Below are positions 1 to 11,259 of a DNA stretch of 64,000 nucleotides, piece by piece. How positions within the stretch are numbered: position 1 is the first letter of the stretch; each line of letters starts with the position of its first letter. The notes below the pieces were generated by a model, which searched no databases, had not been told where the DNA came from, and saw only the letters and a program-made list of their open reading frames with translations. The DNA is from Neocallimastix lanati (nom. inval.) (taxonomy: Eukaryota; Neocallimastigomycota; Neocallimastigomycetes; Neocallimastigales; Neocallimastigaceae), in contig JACVTC010000140.1 of NCBI GenBank assembly GCA_016946835.1, positions 186,001-250,000 of the forward strand, given 5' to 3'. The position numbers and the translations under genes are program-made.

Positions 1-1
1 T

Positions 2-955
2 TTACCAACTATGTTCCTTTCAGAATGTGTTATGATTTATATGGATCCCATTGATTCTGATGCAATTGTTCAATGGATTAGTGATAATGTTCCAACAGCT
101 CTGATTTTAGCTTATGAACAAATTTTACCAAATGATGCTTTTGGTCAAATGATGATTAAGAATTTAAATGTAAGACATAAATAGATATGGTATATTTGTA
201 TCAATAAATTCATAAAATTAATAAATTTAAATATTTATTTATTTACTTTTATTATTTGATTAGTAATTTTTTTTTCTTCATATTTCATATTAATTTTTTA
301 TTTTATTTTTTTTTTTTTTTCATTTTATTTTATTTTTTTTTTTTTATTATTATTATCTTTCATAATATAATACATAATATATAGGCTAGAAATATTGAAT
401 TAAAGGGTATTGATGCATATCCAGATCTTGAAGATCAAAAGAAAAGATATCTTAGTCGAGGATGGGACCAAGCTAATGCTATTAATATTAATTACTTCTT
501 TAATAGCCATATTGACCCATCAGAATATCATAGGTAAATATTCTTGAATAAATATATAGAAGAAAATAATTTTTAATTTACTTTTTTTTTTTTTTTTTTT
601 TTTTTATTTTTATTTTTATTTTTTATTTAATAATAACTAATTATTTTTATTATTTATAAATATAATTATACATTACTAAACAACTTCAAAAACTACTACT
701 ATTACTACTAATAATAATAATAATAATATATCATTACAAATTAGACAAATGTTAATTGAAATTTTCGATGAAATTGAAGAATGGAAACTTATTGCACAAC
801 ACTATTGTTTTGCTTGGGCTTTCAATAACAAGAATGAATCCTATAAAAACATTTTTGATGATATAAAATTCCCGACCTATAGTCTTTCCATTCCAAAGAA
901 TGCTTTGCCAAAAAAATTGGGTTCTAAGGAGGATAATATGGACGTGGACAACTAA
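2..955 (+). CDS. PPM1/LCMT1: Leucine carboxyl methyltransferase 1 (PP2A methyltransferase), 3' part of gene, three exons
   Basis: Exons read at 2-169, 385-533 and 745-955 (stop TAA), joined by GT-AG introns 170-384 and 534-744; the 5' end lies outside the window. LCMT1 methylates the C-terminal leucine carboxylate of the PP2A catalytic subunit using S-adenosylmethionine, in the cytosol. The visible residues match the family's C-terminal half: LPTMFLSECVMIYMDP, then YEQILPNDAFGQMMIKNL, then PDLEDQKKRYLSRGW, then FDEIEEWKLIAQHYCFAWA. The reading frame stays open across both splice junctions (phase 0, then phase 2, where AG+A gives Arg). The protein ends in a short acidic tail, EDNMDVDN. The exact acceptor of the last exon is inferred; a slightly earlier AG could be used. 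Family assignment is from motif memory. Confidence 0.88.
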
Positions 956-957
956 AA

Positions 958-1018
<61 letters not shown>

Positions 1019-1344
1019 TAAAATAAATAAAATAAAAACAAAATATAATAGCAATAATTTTAGTTGATAAATATATAAATTTTTTTATATTTTTAAATAA
1101 TATTTTTAAATTATTAAATATTCAGTTAAATCTATTATTACTAATTTTAAACGTACTATTTAATAAATAAAATAAATAAATAAATAAATAAAACAAATAA
1201 ATTAATTTCTAAATTTTTTATATAATATGTATAAATTAACAATACGAATAATTTCCTTTCATTAGTAAAAAAAGTATTATAAATTATTTTTAAATTTTTT
1301 TTTATACATTTTTATAATATATTTTAATTTTTTATTTTAAATTC
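956..1344. other. Intergenic A/T spacer with (AAT)n microsatellite
   Basis: Right after the LCMT1 stop codon lies an uninterrupted AAT/TAA trinucleotide run (about 958-1020). The rest is AT-rich spacer leading into the TTTTA array. No coding signal seen on either strand. Confidence 0.8.
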
Positions 1345-4190
1345 AATTTTATTTTATTTTATTTTATTCAATCTTTTTATTTTATTTTATTTTATTTTAT
1401 TCAATCTGTACTTTATATTTAATATTCTACTATTTATTTTATTTTATTTTATTTTATTCAATCTGTACTTTATATTTAATATTCTACTATTTATTTTATT
1501 TTATTTTATTTTATTCAATCTGTACTTTATATTTAATATTCTACTATTTATTTTATTTTATTTTATTTTATTCAATCTGTACTTTATATTTAATATTCTA
1601 CTATTTATTTTATTTTATTTTATTTTATTCAATCTGTACTTTATATTTAATATTCTACTATTTATTTTATTTTATTTTATTTTATTTTATTTTATTTTAT
1701 TTTATTTTATTTTATTCAATCTGTACTTTATATTTAATATTCTACTATTTATTTTATTTTATTTTATTTTATTTTATTTTATTTTATTTTATTTTATTCA
1801 ATCTGTACTTTATATTTAATATTCTACTATTTATTTTATTTTATTTTATTTTATTTTATTTTATTTTATTTTATTTTATTTTATTTTATTTTATTTTATT
1901 CAATCTGTACTTTATATTTAATATTCTACTATTTATTTTATTTTATTTTATTTTATTTTATTTTATTTTATTTTATTTTATTTTATTTTATTTTATTTTA
2001 TTTTATTCAATCTGTACTTTATATTTAATATTCTACTATTTATTTTATTTTATTTTATTTTATTTTATTTTATTTTATTTTATTTTATTCAATCTGTACT
2101 TTATATTTAATATTCTACTATTTATTTTATTTTATTTTATTTTATTTTATTTTATTTTATTTTATTTTATTTTATTCAATCTGTACTTTATATTTAATAT
2201 TCTACTATTTATTTTATTTTATTTTATTTTATTTTATTTTATTTTATTTTATTTTATTTTATTTTATTCAATCTGTACTTTATATTTAATATTCTACTAT
2301 TTATTTTATTTTATTTTATTTTATTTTATTTTATTTTATTTTATTTTATTTTATTTTATTCAATCTGTACTTTATATTTAATATTCTACTATTTATTTTA
2401 TTTTATTTTATTTTATTTTATTTTATTTTATTCAATCTGTACTTTATATTTAATATTCTACTATTTATTTTATTTTATTTTATTTTATTTTATTTTATTT
2501 TATTCAATCTGTACTTTATATTTAATATTCTACTATTTATTTTATTTTATTTTATTTTATTTTATTTTATTTTATTTTATTTTATTCAATCTGTACTTTA
2601 TATTTAATATTCTACTATTTATTTTATTTTATTTTATTTTATTTTATTTTATTTTATTCAATCTGTACTTTATATTTAATATTCTACTATTTATTTTATT
2701 TTATTTTATTTTATTTTATTTTATTTTATTCAATCTGTACTTTATATTTAATATTCTACTATTTATTTTATTTTATTTTATTTTATTTTATTTTATTTTA
2801 TTCAATCTGTACTTTATATTTAATATTCTACTATTTATTTTATTTTATTTTATTTTATTTTATTTTATTTTATTCAATCTGTACTTTATATTTAATATTC
2901 TACTATTTATTTTATTTTATTTTATTTTATTTTATTTTATTTTATTCAATCTGTACTTTATATTTAATATTCTACTATTTATTTTATTTTATTTTATTTT
3001 ATTTTATTTTATTTTATTTTATTTTATTCAATCTGTACTTTATATTTAATATTCTACTATTTATTTTATTTTATTTTATTTTATTTTATTTTATTTTATT
3101 CAATCTGTACTTTATATTTAATATTCTACTATTTATTTTATTTTATTTTATTTTATTTTATTTTATTTTATTCAATCTGTACTTTATATTTAATATTCTA
3201 CTATTTATTTTATTTTATTTTATTTTATTTTATTTTATTTTATTCAATCTGTACTTTATATTTAATATTCTACTATTTATTTTATTTTATTTTATTTTAT
3301 TTTATTTTATTTTATTCAATCTGTACTTTATATTTAATATTCTACTATTTATTTTATTTTATTTTATTTTATTTTATTTTATTTTATTCAATCTGTACTT
3401 TATATTTAATATTCTACTATTTATTTTATTTTATTTTATTTTATTTTATTTTATTTTATTTTATTTTATTCAATCTGTACTTTATATTTAATATTCTACT
3501 ATTTATTTTATTTTATTTTATTTTATTTTATTTTATTTTATTCAATCTGTACTTTATATTTAATATTCTACTATTTATTTTATTTTATTTTATTTTATTT
3601 TATTTTATTTTATTCAATCTGTACTTTATATTTAATATTCTACTATTTATTTTATTTTATTTTATTTTATTTTATTTTATTTTATTCAATCTGTACTTTA
3701 TATTTAATATTCTACTATTTATTTTATTTTATTTTATTTTATTTTATTTTATTTTATTCAATCTGTACTTTATATTTAATATTCTACTATTTATTTTATT
3801 TTATTTTATTTTATTTTATTTTATTTTATTCAATCTGTACTTTATATTTAATATTCTACTATTTATTTTATTTTATTTTATTTTATTTTATTTTATTTTA
3901 TTCAATCTGTACTTTATATTTAATATTCTACTATTTATTTTATTTTATTTTATTTTATTTTATTTTATTTTATTCAATCTGTACTTTATATTTAATATTC
4001 TACTATTTATTTTATTTTATTTTATTTTATTTTATTTTATTTTATTCAATCTGTACTTTATATTTAATATTCTACTATTTATTTTATTTTATTTTATTTT
4101 ATTTTATTTTATTTTATTCAATCTGTACTTTATATTTAATATTCTACTATTTATTTTATTTTATTTTATTTTATTTTTATTTTTATTTTT
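1345..4190 (+). repeat. Compound minisatellite: (TTTTA)n alternating with a 40-bp core, about 37 copies
   Basis: A core containing CAATCTGTACTTTATATTTA, followed by ATATTCTACTATTTA, recurs about 37 times by my count of CTGTAC. Copies are separated by TTTTA pentamers. Where I measured it (about 2657-2945 and 3541-3685) the period is 72 bp; one step near 2945-3027 is 82 bp, that is, two extra pentamers. In the first part the pentamer block varies from about 4 to 14 units. The core sequence itself is nearly invariant, so the array looks recently homogenised. The same core recurs near 49.4, 60-62.6 and 62.9-63.9 kb. Not coding. Confidence 0.97.
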
Positions 4191-4299
4191 ATTATATTTA
4201 AATTAATTAGTTAATTCTTTTATGATTTTCTTCATTTTCTTATTTTTAACTTTTTTTTTTTTTTTTTTTGGTTTTGGTTTTATATATATATATTAATTT

Positions 4300-5199
4300 T
4301 TATGATTCATCTCTACATTTGTGACGAGTAAGACGGTAGTCACTAAGACCAGTACAATCTTGTGAAAAAAAACTAAATTCATTATATCCAAACTAAATCA
4401 TATCTATTTTTTGGATATTCTAGAGCACTACGATAATTCATACCGAAATAAATTAGAAATTTAAGAATATCTCCATGATTTCAAGAAACAAGAACTTACT
4501 AGGTTAATAGATGAGTTAAATTCACCAATATTATAAACAAATTCTTTTACTTCAGGTGCTAAAAAACTGTTATAGATTTCTTGTTTTAAAGCTCTAGCTA
4601 ATGGACCAACTGTTTGAATTTGACGACATGAATCTTGAAGGTTTTCTTCTTTTTTATCAGAAGTTGCTTTTTGAGTATAAATCCTTTTTGGTATTAATGT
4701 TTCATTTTTAGTAATTAATTCCTTTATACATTCAGCTCTTAACCACCCTCTTTCAGATAAATTCTATAAATATGAATATATATATATATATATTAAATTG
4801 TATTTTAAAATAAATATTGTACTATAAAAATTTTATGTTTAATAAATTTATTTTCATATTATATTAACAATTTTAAAGGATAACAAAGACGTATCTGTTT
4901 AAGATAGAGCTATTTTAAATTTATCTTTTATAATTCCAAATTATATATTAGATAGTTTTTTCTAAAATTAAAAATATATGCTTTACAAATACCTATAACC
5001 AATTTTTAACATTTTTGGAATATTTTAATAAAACATATTTAATTCTTTATAATGCAGAAGTTTGGAATTACAATAATAGTATTGAATAAATAACAAAAAA
5101 ATGCTTACGAATCTTCTAACAATTATTAAAATATGTTATTTGTAAAAAAAAAAAAACCTACTTGTTTTAAATTAAGATATACATTAAATAAAGAGGAAT
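4300..5199 (-). pseudogene. 3' exons of an unrecognised gene, split by the LINE insertion
   Basis: Reading the minus strand, three exons fit: 5199-5162, 4763-4500 and 4392-4300 (stop TAA). Introns 5161-4764 and 4499-4393 begin GTAGGT and GTAAGT and end TATAG and TTTAG, and both are phase 0. The 88-codon middle exon is open and looks coding (for example QTVGPLARALKQEIYN), and the last exon ends TRHKCRDES. I do not recognise the family. The first of these exons begins inside the 12-bp duplication flanking the LINE, with an acceptor-like CAG just beyond it, also present at 10133-10137. The LINE therefore appears to have landed at the 5' edge of this exon. No further exons are readable beyond 10.14 kb, so the gene is probably dead. 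The splice model is inferred; the middle exon is the most secure part. Confidence 0.5.
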
Positions 5200-5201
5200 C
5201 T
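5190..5201. repeat. Target-site duplication, left copy
   Basis: AAAGAGGAATCT lies immediately before the inferred 5' end of the LINE and is repeated at 10123-10134, directly after its poly(A). The first three A's are ambiguous because the right copy abuts the A-tail, so the duplication is 9-12 bp. Confidence 0.75.
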
Positions 5202-5928
5202 TCCCCAATGAAGTGGACTGTTTTTCCAGGTCCATGGAGGGTTGATGGAAAAGGAATAACCTATATCAGGTGTACTAATTACAGCTTTCTGTGATTCTGA
5301 TGATAATATATGGTTATCCTTTCTAAAGTGGCTTCTAGTACGAAGAGTGAAAACTGGAATACTGGAAGACTGTAGAAAGTGAACCTGATGTTTTATATTG
5401 TTTTAAACTGGATATGTAGTAACATTGGAGTTGTATAATTAATAATATCATGTAGTTTCTACATATTATCATTGTAATGAATCTATTGTATTTTTTACTT
5501 TAGCATTATTTTGTATTTGTATTTTTCTATAGTATTTTTTATACTTTCATGTAGCTATTGTAAAATGGAAATGTAGGAGATTGATTCACTCCAAAGCTTG
5601 TGTTTAAGACATTATTTAACGGATGGGAATCTTTTTATAGTTTTTCACAACTATTATTTCATTAACATTTAAATTTTATATTATATATGATTATTTTACA
5701 GAAATTTTTACATAAAACAGGAATTTATAATTGAAAATCATTAATTAAAAACTAGTCAACACAAAAAGAAAGAAAAACAAACAAGTTTTAGCAAACAATA
5801 TACACGAAAGAGAAGACAACAGCAATAAATTTTTATTTTTTTTAATTTTTTAATTTTTTACTAATTTTATTTTTTATTTTTATATTACATTTACTTTTTA
5901 TTAATATAGATAAGTTTTTTATTTTATT

Positions 5929-8900
5929 ATGTTAACTATACGAAGAGGTCTGCGACATTATGGTCCTGACCATGATAAATTTGTTTTAATTTTCATTCAT
6001 GATCTTGAATCTTGGACTGAAAGTAGACTATGGGAATTTTTAAGCAAAAAGATATCAAATTGTAATGAAGTTATTCATGGAATCGTTAAAAAACACTATA
6101 TTAATATGGAAAACTACTTCATCCTAAGAGTTAACTATAATAATTATACGGATTATTTGAAGGTTATTTATTTGATTACTAAGCACTTACCTGTTAAAAG
6201 AATAAAATGGAAGATTACTTCAAGGATACGCACATATAGCAATGTTAATCATAATAGAACCAGGTATTATTCTGAGCCCTCATTCCCCATCTCTGAAAGC
6301 CTCCTGTATGCTAACCCTTTCTCGAATACTAAATATTTCAACCTCTGTATTAGCTGGAACATAAATGGTTGGAATTCTGAAAAACGTGACGGACTTACCA
6401 ATTTTAATTCAATCTTTAATCCTATTTGTATTTGTCTTCAAGAAGTCGGTAATAGTTCATTCCTTAACTCATTTTCTAACTCATATCCATTCCTTAATCA
6501 TTATAAAACAGTACTGAGACGTGCGGACAAAAAAATCCCTGGTATGAGGGGCCTTTATATAGGTGTGCACTCCTCCTGCCAATTCACTAATGATGATTTT
6601 GAATATAGATATATACTCTCAGTAAATATATTCTCTTTTTGGGGTGTCAGATGTTCTTTAGGGAACATTTACATCCCTAGCAAAAAACACAAAGACTCTA
6701 GAGAAAAAGCAGAAACTGATTTTGCTAATTGGCTCAAGAACCATCAGAATAACCCTTCGGCTATTGTTGGTGATTTCAACATGACTAAGCAACAACTCAA
6801 AGATCTTATTCTTAGAATTTCCCCTCAATGGTTTGTTATGGATATGGTAGGTCATCAATTTACTTGGTCTAATGGTGGAAAGAATTCTTGTATTGATTTT
6901 ATAGTAGTGAACGATAAATTAAGAAATTATTTGAATATTGCTTCTGTATGCTACTCTTTTAATGACATCTCTGACCATTTACCACTTATTCTTTCTTGTA
7001 AAAAAATATCTCCTGATGGTTTTGTTACTCCCCCTCGGGATAAACAAATTAAGTGGTCTAATCGAATTTGTAGGGATAAACGTGAAGCAATCTTCTCTCA
7101 TAATAAATACACATGTTTACTGGATGAATTTGAACATAATGATAATCTAGACTCTAATACAATGGTTAAAAAACTTCTTGACACAGCAAATAAAATAGGC
7201 GATGACATTCATGCAAGAGTTCCTACAAATTTACAGGGTTCAGCGTTCCATTGTCCTGCTTATATTAAGAAATTATCACATGAAAAACATCTATTGTATA
7301 AAAGGATTAAAAATTTTAAACTTAGTAATGATTTGTCAAATCTTCAAGAATTTTGTGATCTCTCAAAAGAATATAGAGTTCTTTCTGATTATATCATTAG
7401 TATTAAAAGAAATATTAGGAATATTAGATTTAAAAATTTGATTCATTCCATCGGCGAATGTTTCTTAAAAAATGATGCCCAGCGTGGTTGGTCTGGACTT
7501 AAGAAAATTTCTAAACCTTCTTACTCTCCTTCCCAATCACCTGTATACATTAAAGATAAAGAAGGTAATGTTCTAGTATCCCAAGAAGATCAACTCAATC
7601 GTTTTGCAGAACACTATGAAGAACTTGCTTCTGATATAACTGGTCACAGTCTTAATGAAAATTATTGGAAAAGAATACTTAATAATTCTTCTACTCCTCA
7701 GGAATCATGGGATATTAATCAACCTATTTCCATGTCAGAAATTCATTCAACTGTTCTTTCAATGAAAAATAACAAAGCACCTGGTCCTGATGGTATACCT
7801 ACAGAATTTTTTAAAGCATTTTTTAATTCTGAGAGTAGAAATTCTTCTCAGGATGACTCTAATCAAGAGGTTACTTATTCCGATTGTGCAAAGTGTCTGT
7901 TATTACTTTTTAATAAAATTTGGGATGGTGACTTTCCTAATGAATGGAACTCTGCTTCTATTGTTTCTATTCCTAAAAAAGGGGATCTTTCAGATTGTAA
8001 TAATTATCGTGGTATTTCACTCATCAATGTAGGTTTAAAAATTCTATCAAAAATTGTCACTAAAAGAATATCGGACTATGCTTTTTCTAATGGAATAATT
8101 AGACCAGAACAGTTTGGTTTTAGAAATAAAGAAGAATGTATTAGTTTATTTGTATCCATTCGTGAAATTTGTCAAAGAAGAAAATTTAAGGATAAATTTA
8201 CCTTTCTTGCCTTTCTTGACCTTAAAAAAGCTTATGATTCAGTTCCAATTTACAATATACTTACTAAACTAAATAATCTTGGTATTCGTGGTAAATGCCT
8301 TCAATTCATTACTAATCTATACCTTACCTCGAAAGCTCGTGCAAACTTTAATGGTAAACTTTCAAAAGAATTTCCAATACACCGTGGTGTTCGCCAAGGG
8401 TGTCCTCTCTCACCTATTTTATTCAATATATTTATCAATGATATTTTTGATAAATGTAAAAGTTATGGTGTGATTACTGAAAAGAAAAAGTGTTGTGGTG
8501 GATTATTTGCTGATGATATTGTATTATTAGCTCCTACAAAATCTTCACTTAAAAACCTTTTGAATATTGCTCATGATTGGGGTATTAAAAATGAAATGAC
8601 CTTTGGAATCAATAAATGCGCTACACTAGTTGTTAAACCAAAGAATTTTATACCTTCAAGACATTATGAAAATCCTACATTTAAACTTGGTATGAACTAT
8701 ATACCAAGCACTAATCAATATTCATATCTTGGTATACCTTTTAATGAATCGTTGGATTTAAAACCTATTATTGCTAAGATGAACAGTAAAATTAATTATA
8801 CAGTTAACTCTTTCTTTAGATTTTTAACCAATAGGAATGTTCCTTTCTACTTTAAAACTCGTATACTAGTTTCTTTTGTCCTTAGTTCAGTTCTTTATTA

Positions 8901-9219
8901 TGCTCCCTTACTTGGTTCAAATAAAAAGAATACTGAAAAAGCTCAAACTGCTTTTAATCGAGGTTTGTATTGGAGTTTCGGGTTTAAAAATAAAACCTCC
9001 AATACTTCAATTTATAATATGTCTAAGGAACTTTCTATACCTCCTATAGCTAGTTTTTGTGCTAAGGCGATGATTCGATGCTTTAAAAAGTGGAAAGATT
9101 CTTCTTGTATTATTTCTCATTTAGTCAAAAATATACCTACACTTTCTCACTATTCATGGACGAAAAAAGCACGGAGTTTAGCAGTACACAGCACAATAAT
9201 AAACTTCCTGGAGAAATAA
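5929..9219 (+). CDS. LINE ORF2: AP-like endonuclease and reverse transcriptase, 1096 codons
   Basis: An APE-type endonuclease domain spans about residues 138-355: SWNINGW (about 141), CLQEVG, GDFNM (about 281) and SDHLPL (about 348) carry the expected Asn, Glu, Asp/Asn and Asp-His catalytic residues. The reverse transcriptase follows: NKAPGPDGIPTEFF (about 614), the fingers segment NNYRGISL, motif A FLDLKKAYDSVP (about 762), motif B RGVRQGCPLSPILFN, and motif C GLFADDIVLLAP with both Asp residues intact (about 859). The N-terminal 130 residues resemble no domain I know. The frame stops at 9217-9219, but the usual C-terminal zinc-finger part continues from 9234 in another frame. The copy therefore carries one frameshift, or an assembly error. 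The start was chosen as the first ATG of the open frame; initiation was not otherwise tested. Confidence 0.92.
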   Translation: MLTIRRGLRHYGPDHDKFVLIFIHDLESWTESRLWEFLSKKISNCNEVIHGIVKKHYINMENYFILRVNYNNYTDYLKVIYLITKHLPVKRIKWKITSRIRTYSNVNHNRTRYYSEPSFPISESLLYANPFSNTKYFNLCISWNINGWNSEKRDGLTNFNSIFNPICICLQEVGNSSFLNSFSNSYPFLNHYKTVLRRADKKIPGMRGLYIGVHSSCQFTNDDFEYRYILSVNIFSFWGVRCSLGNIYIPSKKHKDSREKAETDFANWLKNHQNNPSAIVGDFNMTKQQLKDLILRISPQWFVMDMVGHQFTWSNGGKNSCIDFIVVNDKLRNYLNIASVCYSFNDISDHLPLILSCKKISPDGFVTPPRDKQIKWSNRICRDKREAIFSHNKYTCLLDEFEHNDNLDSNTMVKKLLDTANKIGDDIHARVPTNLQGSAFHCPAYIKKLSHEKHLLYKRIKNFKLSNDLSNLQEFCDLSKEYRVLSDYIISIKRNIRNIRFKNLIHSIGECFLKNDAQRGWSGLKKISKPSYSPSQSPVYIKDKEGNVLVSQEDQLNRFAEHYEELASDITGHSLNENYWKRILNNSSTPQESWDINQPISMSEIHSTVLSMKNNKAPGPDGIPTEFFKAFFNSESRNSSQDDSNQEVTYSDCAKCLLLLFNKIWDGDFPNEWNSASIVSIPKKGDLSDCNNYRGISLINVGLKILSKIVTKRISDYAFSNGIIRPEQFGFRNKEECISLFVSIREICQRRKFKDKFTFLAFLDLKKAYDSVPIYNILTKLNNLGIRGKCLQFITNLYLTSKARANFNGKLSKEFPIHRGVRQGCPLSPILFNIFINDIFDKCKSYGVITEKKKCCGGLFADDIVLLAPTKSSLKNLLNIAHDWGIKNEMTFGINKCATLVVKPKNFIPSRHYENPTFKLGMNYIPSTNQYSYLGIPFNESLDLKPIIAKMNSKINYTVNSFFRFLTNRNVPFYFKTRILVSFVLSSVLYYAPLLGSNKKNTEKAQTAFNRGLYWSFGFKNKTSNTSIYNMSKELSIPPIASFCAKAMIRCFKKWKDSSCIISHLVKNIPTLSHYSWTKKARSLAVHSTIINFLEK

Positions 9220-9233
9220 GGAAGTTTTACTGA

Positions 9234-10013
9234 GAAAATATTCATTATTCAAGCACTCCTGCGATCAGATCTACAAAATACAAGAAATTTAAATTTGGTT
9301 TTAAAAAATTTATTCAACGTCTATCACTTAAATATTCACAATTTTCTCTTGGATTTTTTTGGATTGGACGAATTAAATGTGGATTCAAATTTGATGTAAA
9401 AACGTATGTTAAAAGTAATCTAGTATCAGAAAATTGCCCAACATACTGCCCTTTTTGTGGTGAGAGCAACAGCATACCTAGTTTTACACACTGGATACTT
9501 TTATGTCCTAAATTTGAAGAATTTAGGCAACATTTCATTCCCTTTGTTGATGAAATTTTTATTAATTTTTCTCTAATTGTTCATGAGAAATCATTGAACA
9601 TTCCTGATGATAAAGAGGAAGATTTTGATGATAATATCAATTTTTACGTGCTGTGTCTCCTTCTTGGCGGAAATGCAGTATTTGAAATCTTAAAGATCGG
9701 CTCGGGGGAAAGAAGGCGATATATTAATAATATTTTTCAATCACCTTTGAACGAGTCTTCTTTCCCGATTTCATATTTTGTGGGGCTTGCGGAATTCCTT
9801 ACTAACGTTATGCCTATTGTGATTGGTGATTTTTACACCATGATCGATTTGTATAGTGTTAGACCTACCGTTGTCAAGAGCGTCGACGTCGTAACGATAA
9901 GGCAAAGAAGAAATTCTGATACAGATTCGAATGATAATTTTCATCCACATGGAGTTATCTTCGATGAATGGGAAGAGTTAGAGGCCTTTTCGTCCTCGAA
10001 TCTCATAACGTAG
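9234..10013 (+). pseudogene. LINE ORF2 C-terminal part in shifted frame, with Cys/His zinc finger
   Basis: This is an open frame of 259 codons plus stop that starts just after a TGA. It has no ATG at its head, so it is best read as the frameshifted continuation of the ORF ending at 9219. It contains FSLGFFWIGRIKCGF, then a Cys/His cluster CPTYCPFCGE followed by FTHWILLCP (about 9435-9510). This is the kind of C-terminal zinc-binding segment found after the reverse transcriptase in many LINEs. The final residues, GVIFDEWEELEAF, reappear almost unchanged (GVIIEEWEKLEAI) in the copy at 51.4 kb. An internal ATG at 9594 is probably not a real start. Confidence 0.8.
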
Positions 10014-10122
10014 TTTTTTAATATTAATATAAAAAATAATTTCATGTATTTAAATTTCATGTATTTTTTAAAAAAAATATTATTAAATAAAGTTTATTCC
10101 TAGTCTAAAAAAAAAAAAAAAA

Positions 10123-10134
10123 AAAGAGGAATCT
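10123..10134. repeat. Target-site duplication, right copy
   Basis: Second copy of AAAGAGGAATCT, directly after the LINE poly(A). The following bases, GTCGGAGAG, read on the minus strand as CTCTCCGACAG, an acceptor-like sequence for the interrupted gene. Confidence 0.75.
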
Positions 10135-10730
10135 GTCGGAGAGTTACATTTTGTCAAGGTTCATTTCACCAGGTTGCAGTTAATATTATTTATTTACAAT
10201 TGTTAAGGAGTTAATACGAATGTGACGTGTTTACAATAAATTATAATACTCTTTAATTAATTTTTTATTTATTATTTATATTCATATATATATATTACTT
10301 ATTCAATAAATATTTAAAAGACTAAAATATTAAATTTATGAAATAATTTTCCTTTTTATATTTTACATTCAACTTATTTCATATTTACACATTATAAATA
10401 TTTATACAAGTTTAACGGAAAAATTTAAATATTAGATTAACCATAACAATAATTAAAGTATTTATATGTATTTTTATTTTATACTATTTTTATTTTATAT
10501 ACATATATATATATATTTTAATAAATAATCTTTATGTTATATATAAAATGTAACGCAAAATTTTATAATAAAAGATTCCTTTTTTTTTTCTACTAATTAA
10601 TTCATAATGTTTATTTTTATATATTTTAAAATATATAATTTCTTTCATTTTAAATTTATTATTTTCAACGAATCATACATATAAAAACGTAATTCAATGA
10701 ATTTTGAATTGTTATTATTTATGATTTTAA

Positions 10731-10774
<44 letters not shown>

Positions 10775-10778
10775 TAAA

Positions 10779-10844
<66 letters not shown>

Positions 10845-10935
10845 TATAATAATAATACACATTATTGTAAATAAAAATTAAATTCATTATAAAAAATTCA
10901 TATTACCTATTCTATATTATATTGATATTTGAACA
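10135..10935. other. Intergenic spacer with long AAT microsatellite
   Basis: A/T-rich spacer. An AAT trinucleotide run with one AAAATA-rich interruption spans about 10731-10855. No convincing exon was seen, including on the minus strand, where the interrupted gene's upstream exons would lie. Confidence 0.7.
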
Positions 10936-11218
10936 ATGTCGATAGATTCAAGAGAAAATACAAATAAACAAAAAATAGAGAATAGAGATAAAACTGGTTC
11001 AAATAATGAAAGACAATAGTAATAAAAATGGTCATACACACAAGATCAAAAAGATGATAAAGACAATTTAATAATTGATTTGTATTTATATTCAGTTTTA
11101 GGGAAAAAAGAAGAATAAAGCTGAGTGGACCCTTTTTTAGTGGTTGCAATAATGTTGATATGTATAGAAAAATTAGTCGAATTGGGGAAGGAACATATGG
11201 AATTGGTAATAATATTAT

Positions 11219-11259
<41 letters not shown>

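Larger units (their letters stand above)
5202..10122 (+). mobile_element. Non-LTR retrotransposon (LINE, APE-type endonuclease), nearly full length, about 4.9 kb
   Basis: The element runs from the left target-site duplication to a poly(A) tail at about 10107-10122. It has a 5' region (5202-5928), a long ORF with endonuclease and reverse transcriptase (5929-9219), a C-terminal part in a shifted frame (9234-10013) and a 3' UTR ending AATAAAGTTTATTCCTAGTC before the A-run. It copies itself by nicking genomic DNA and priming reverse transcription there. The 5' region holds only short ORFs; one from 5208 begins MKWTVFPGPWRVDGKG and stops after 28 codons, so any ORF1 is absent or decayed. Decayed relatives occur at 33.6-36.6, 42.6-44.0 and 50.6-53.0 kb. 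The 3' UTR end matches that of the copy at 51.3 kb, so both are one family. Confidence 0.9.

Noticed and set aside
1345-4190. CRISPR-like array (regular repeat with spacers)
   Set aside because: The spacers are pure TTTTA pentamers of variable count, not unique sequences, and the host is eukaryotic.
5161-5420. A minus-strand exon model extending through 5202-5420 (from FTLRTRSHFRKDN)
   Set aside because: It needs a 1-nt frameshift and crosses the inferred LINE 5' boundary; the 12-bp target-site duplication explains the junction better.
10645-10887. Poly-Tyr ORF on the minus strand
   Set aside because: Translation of the AAT/ATT microsatellite.
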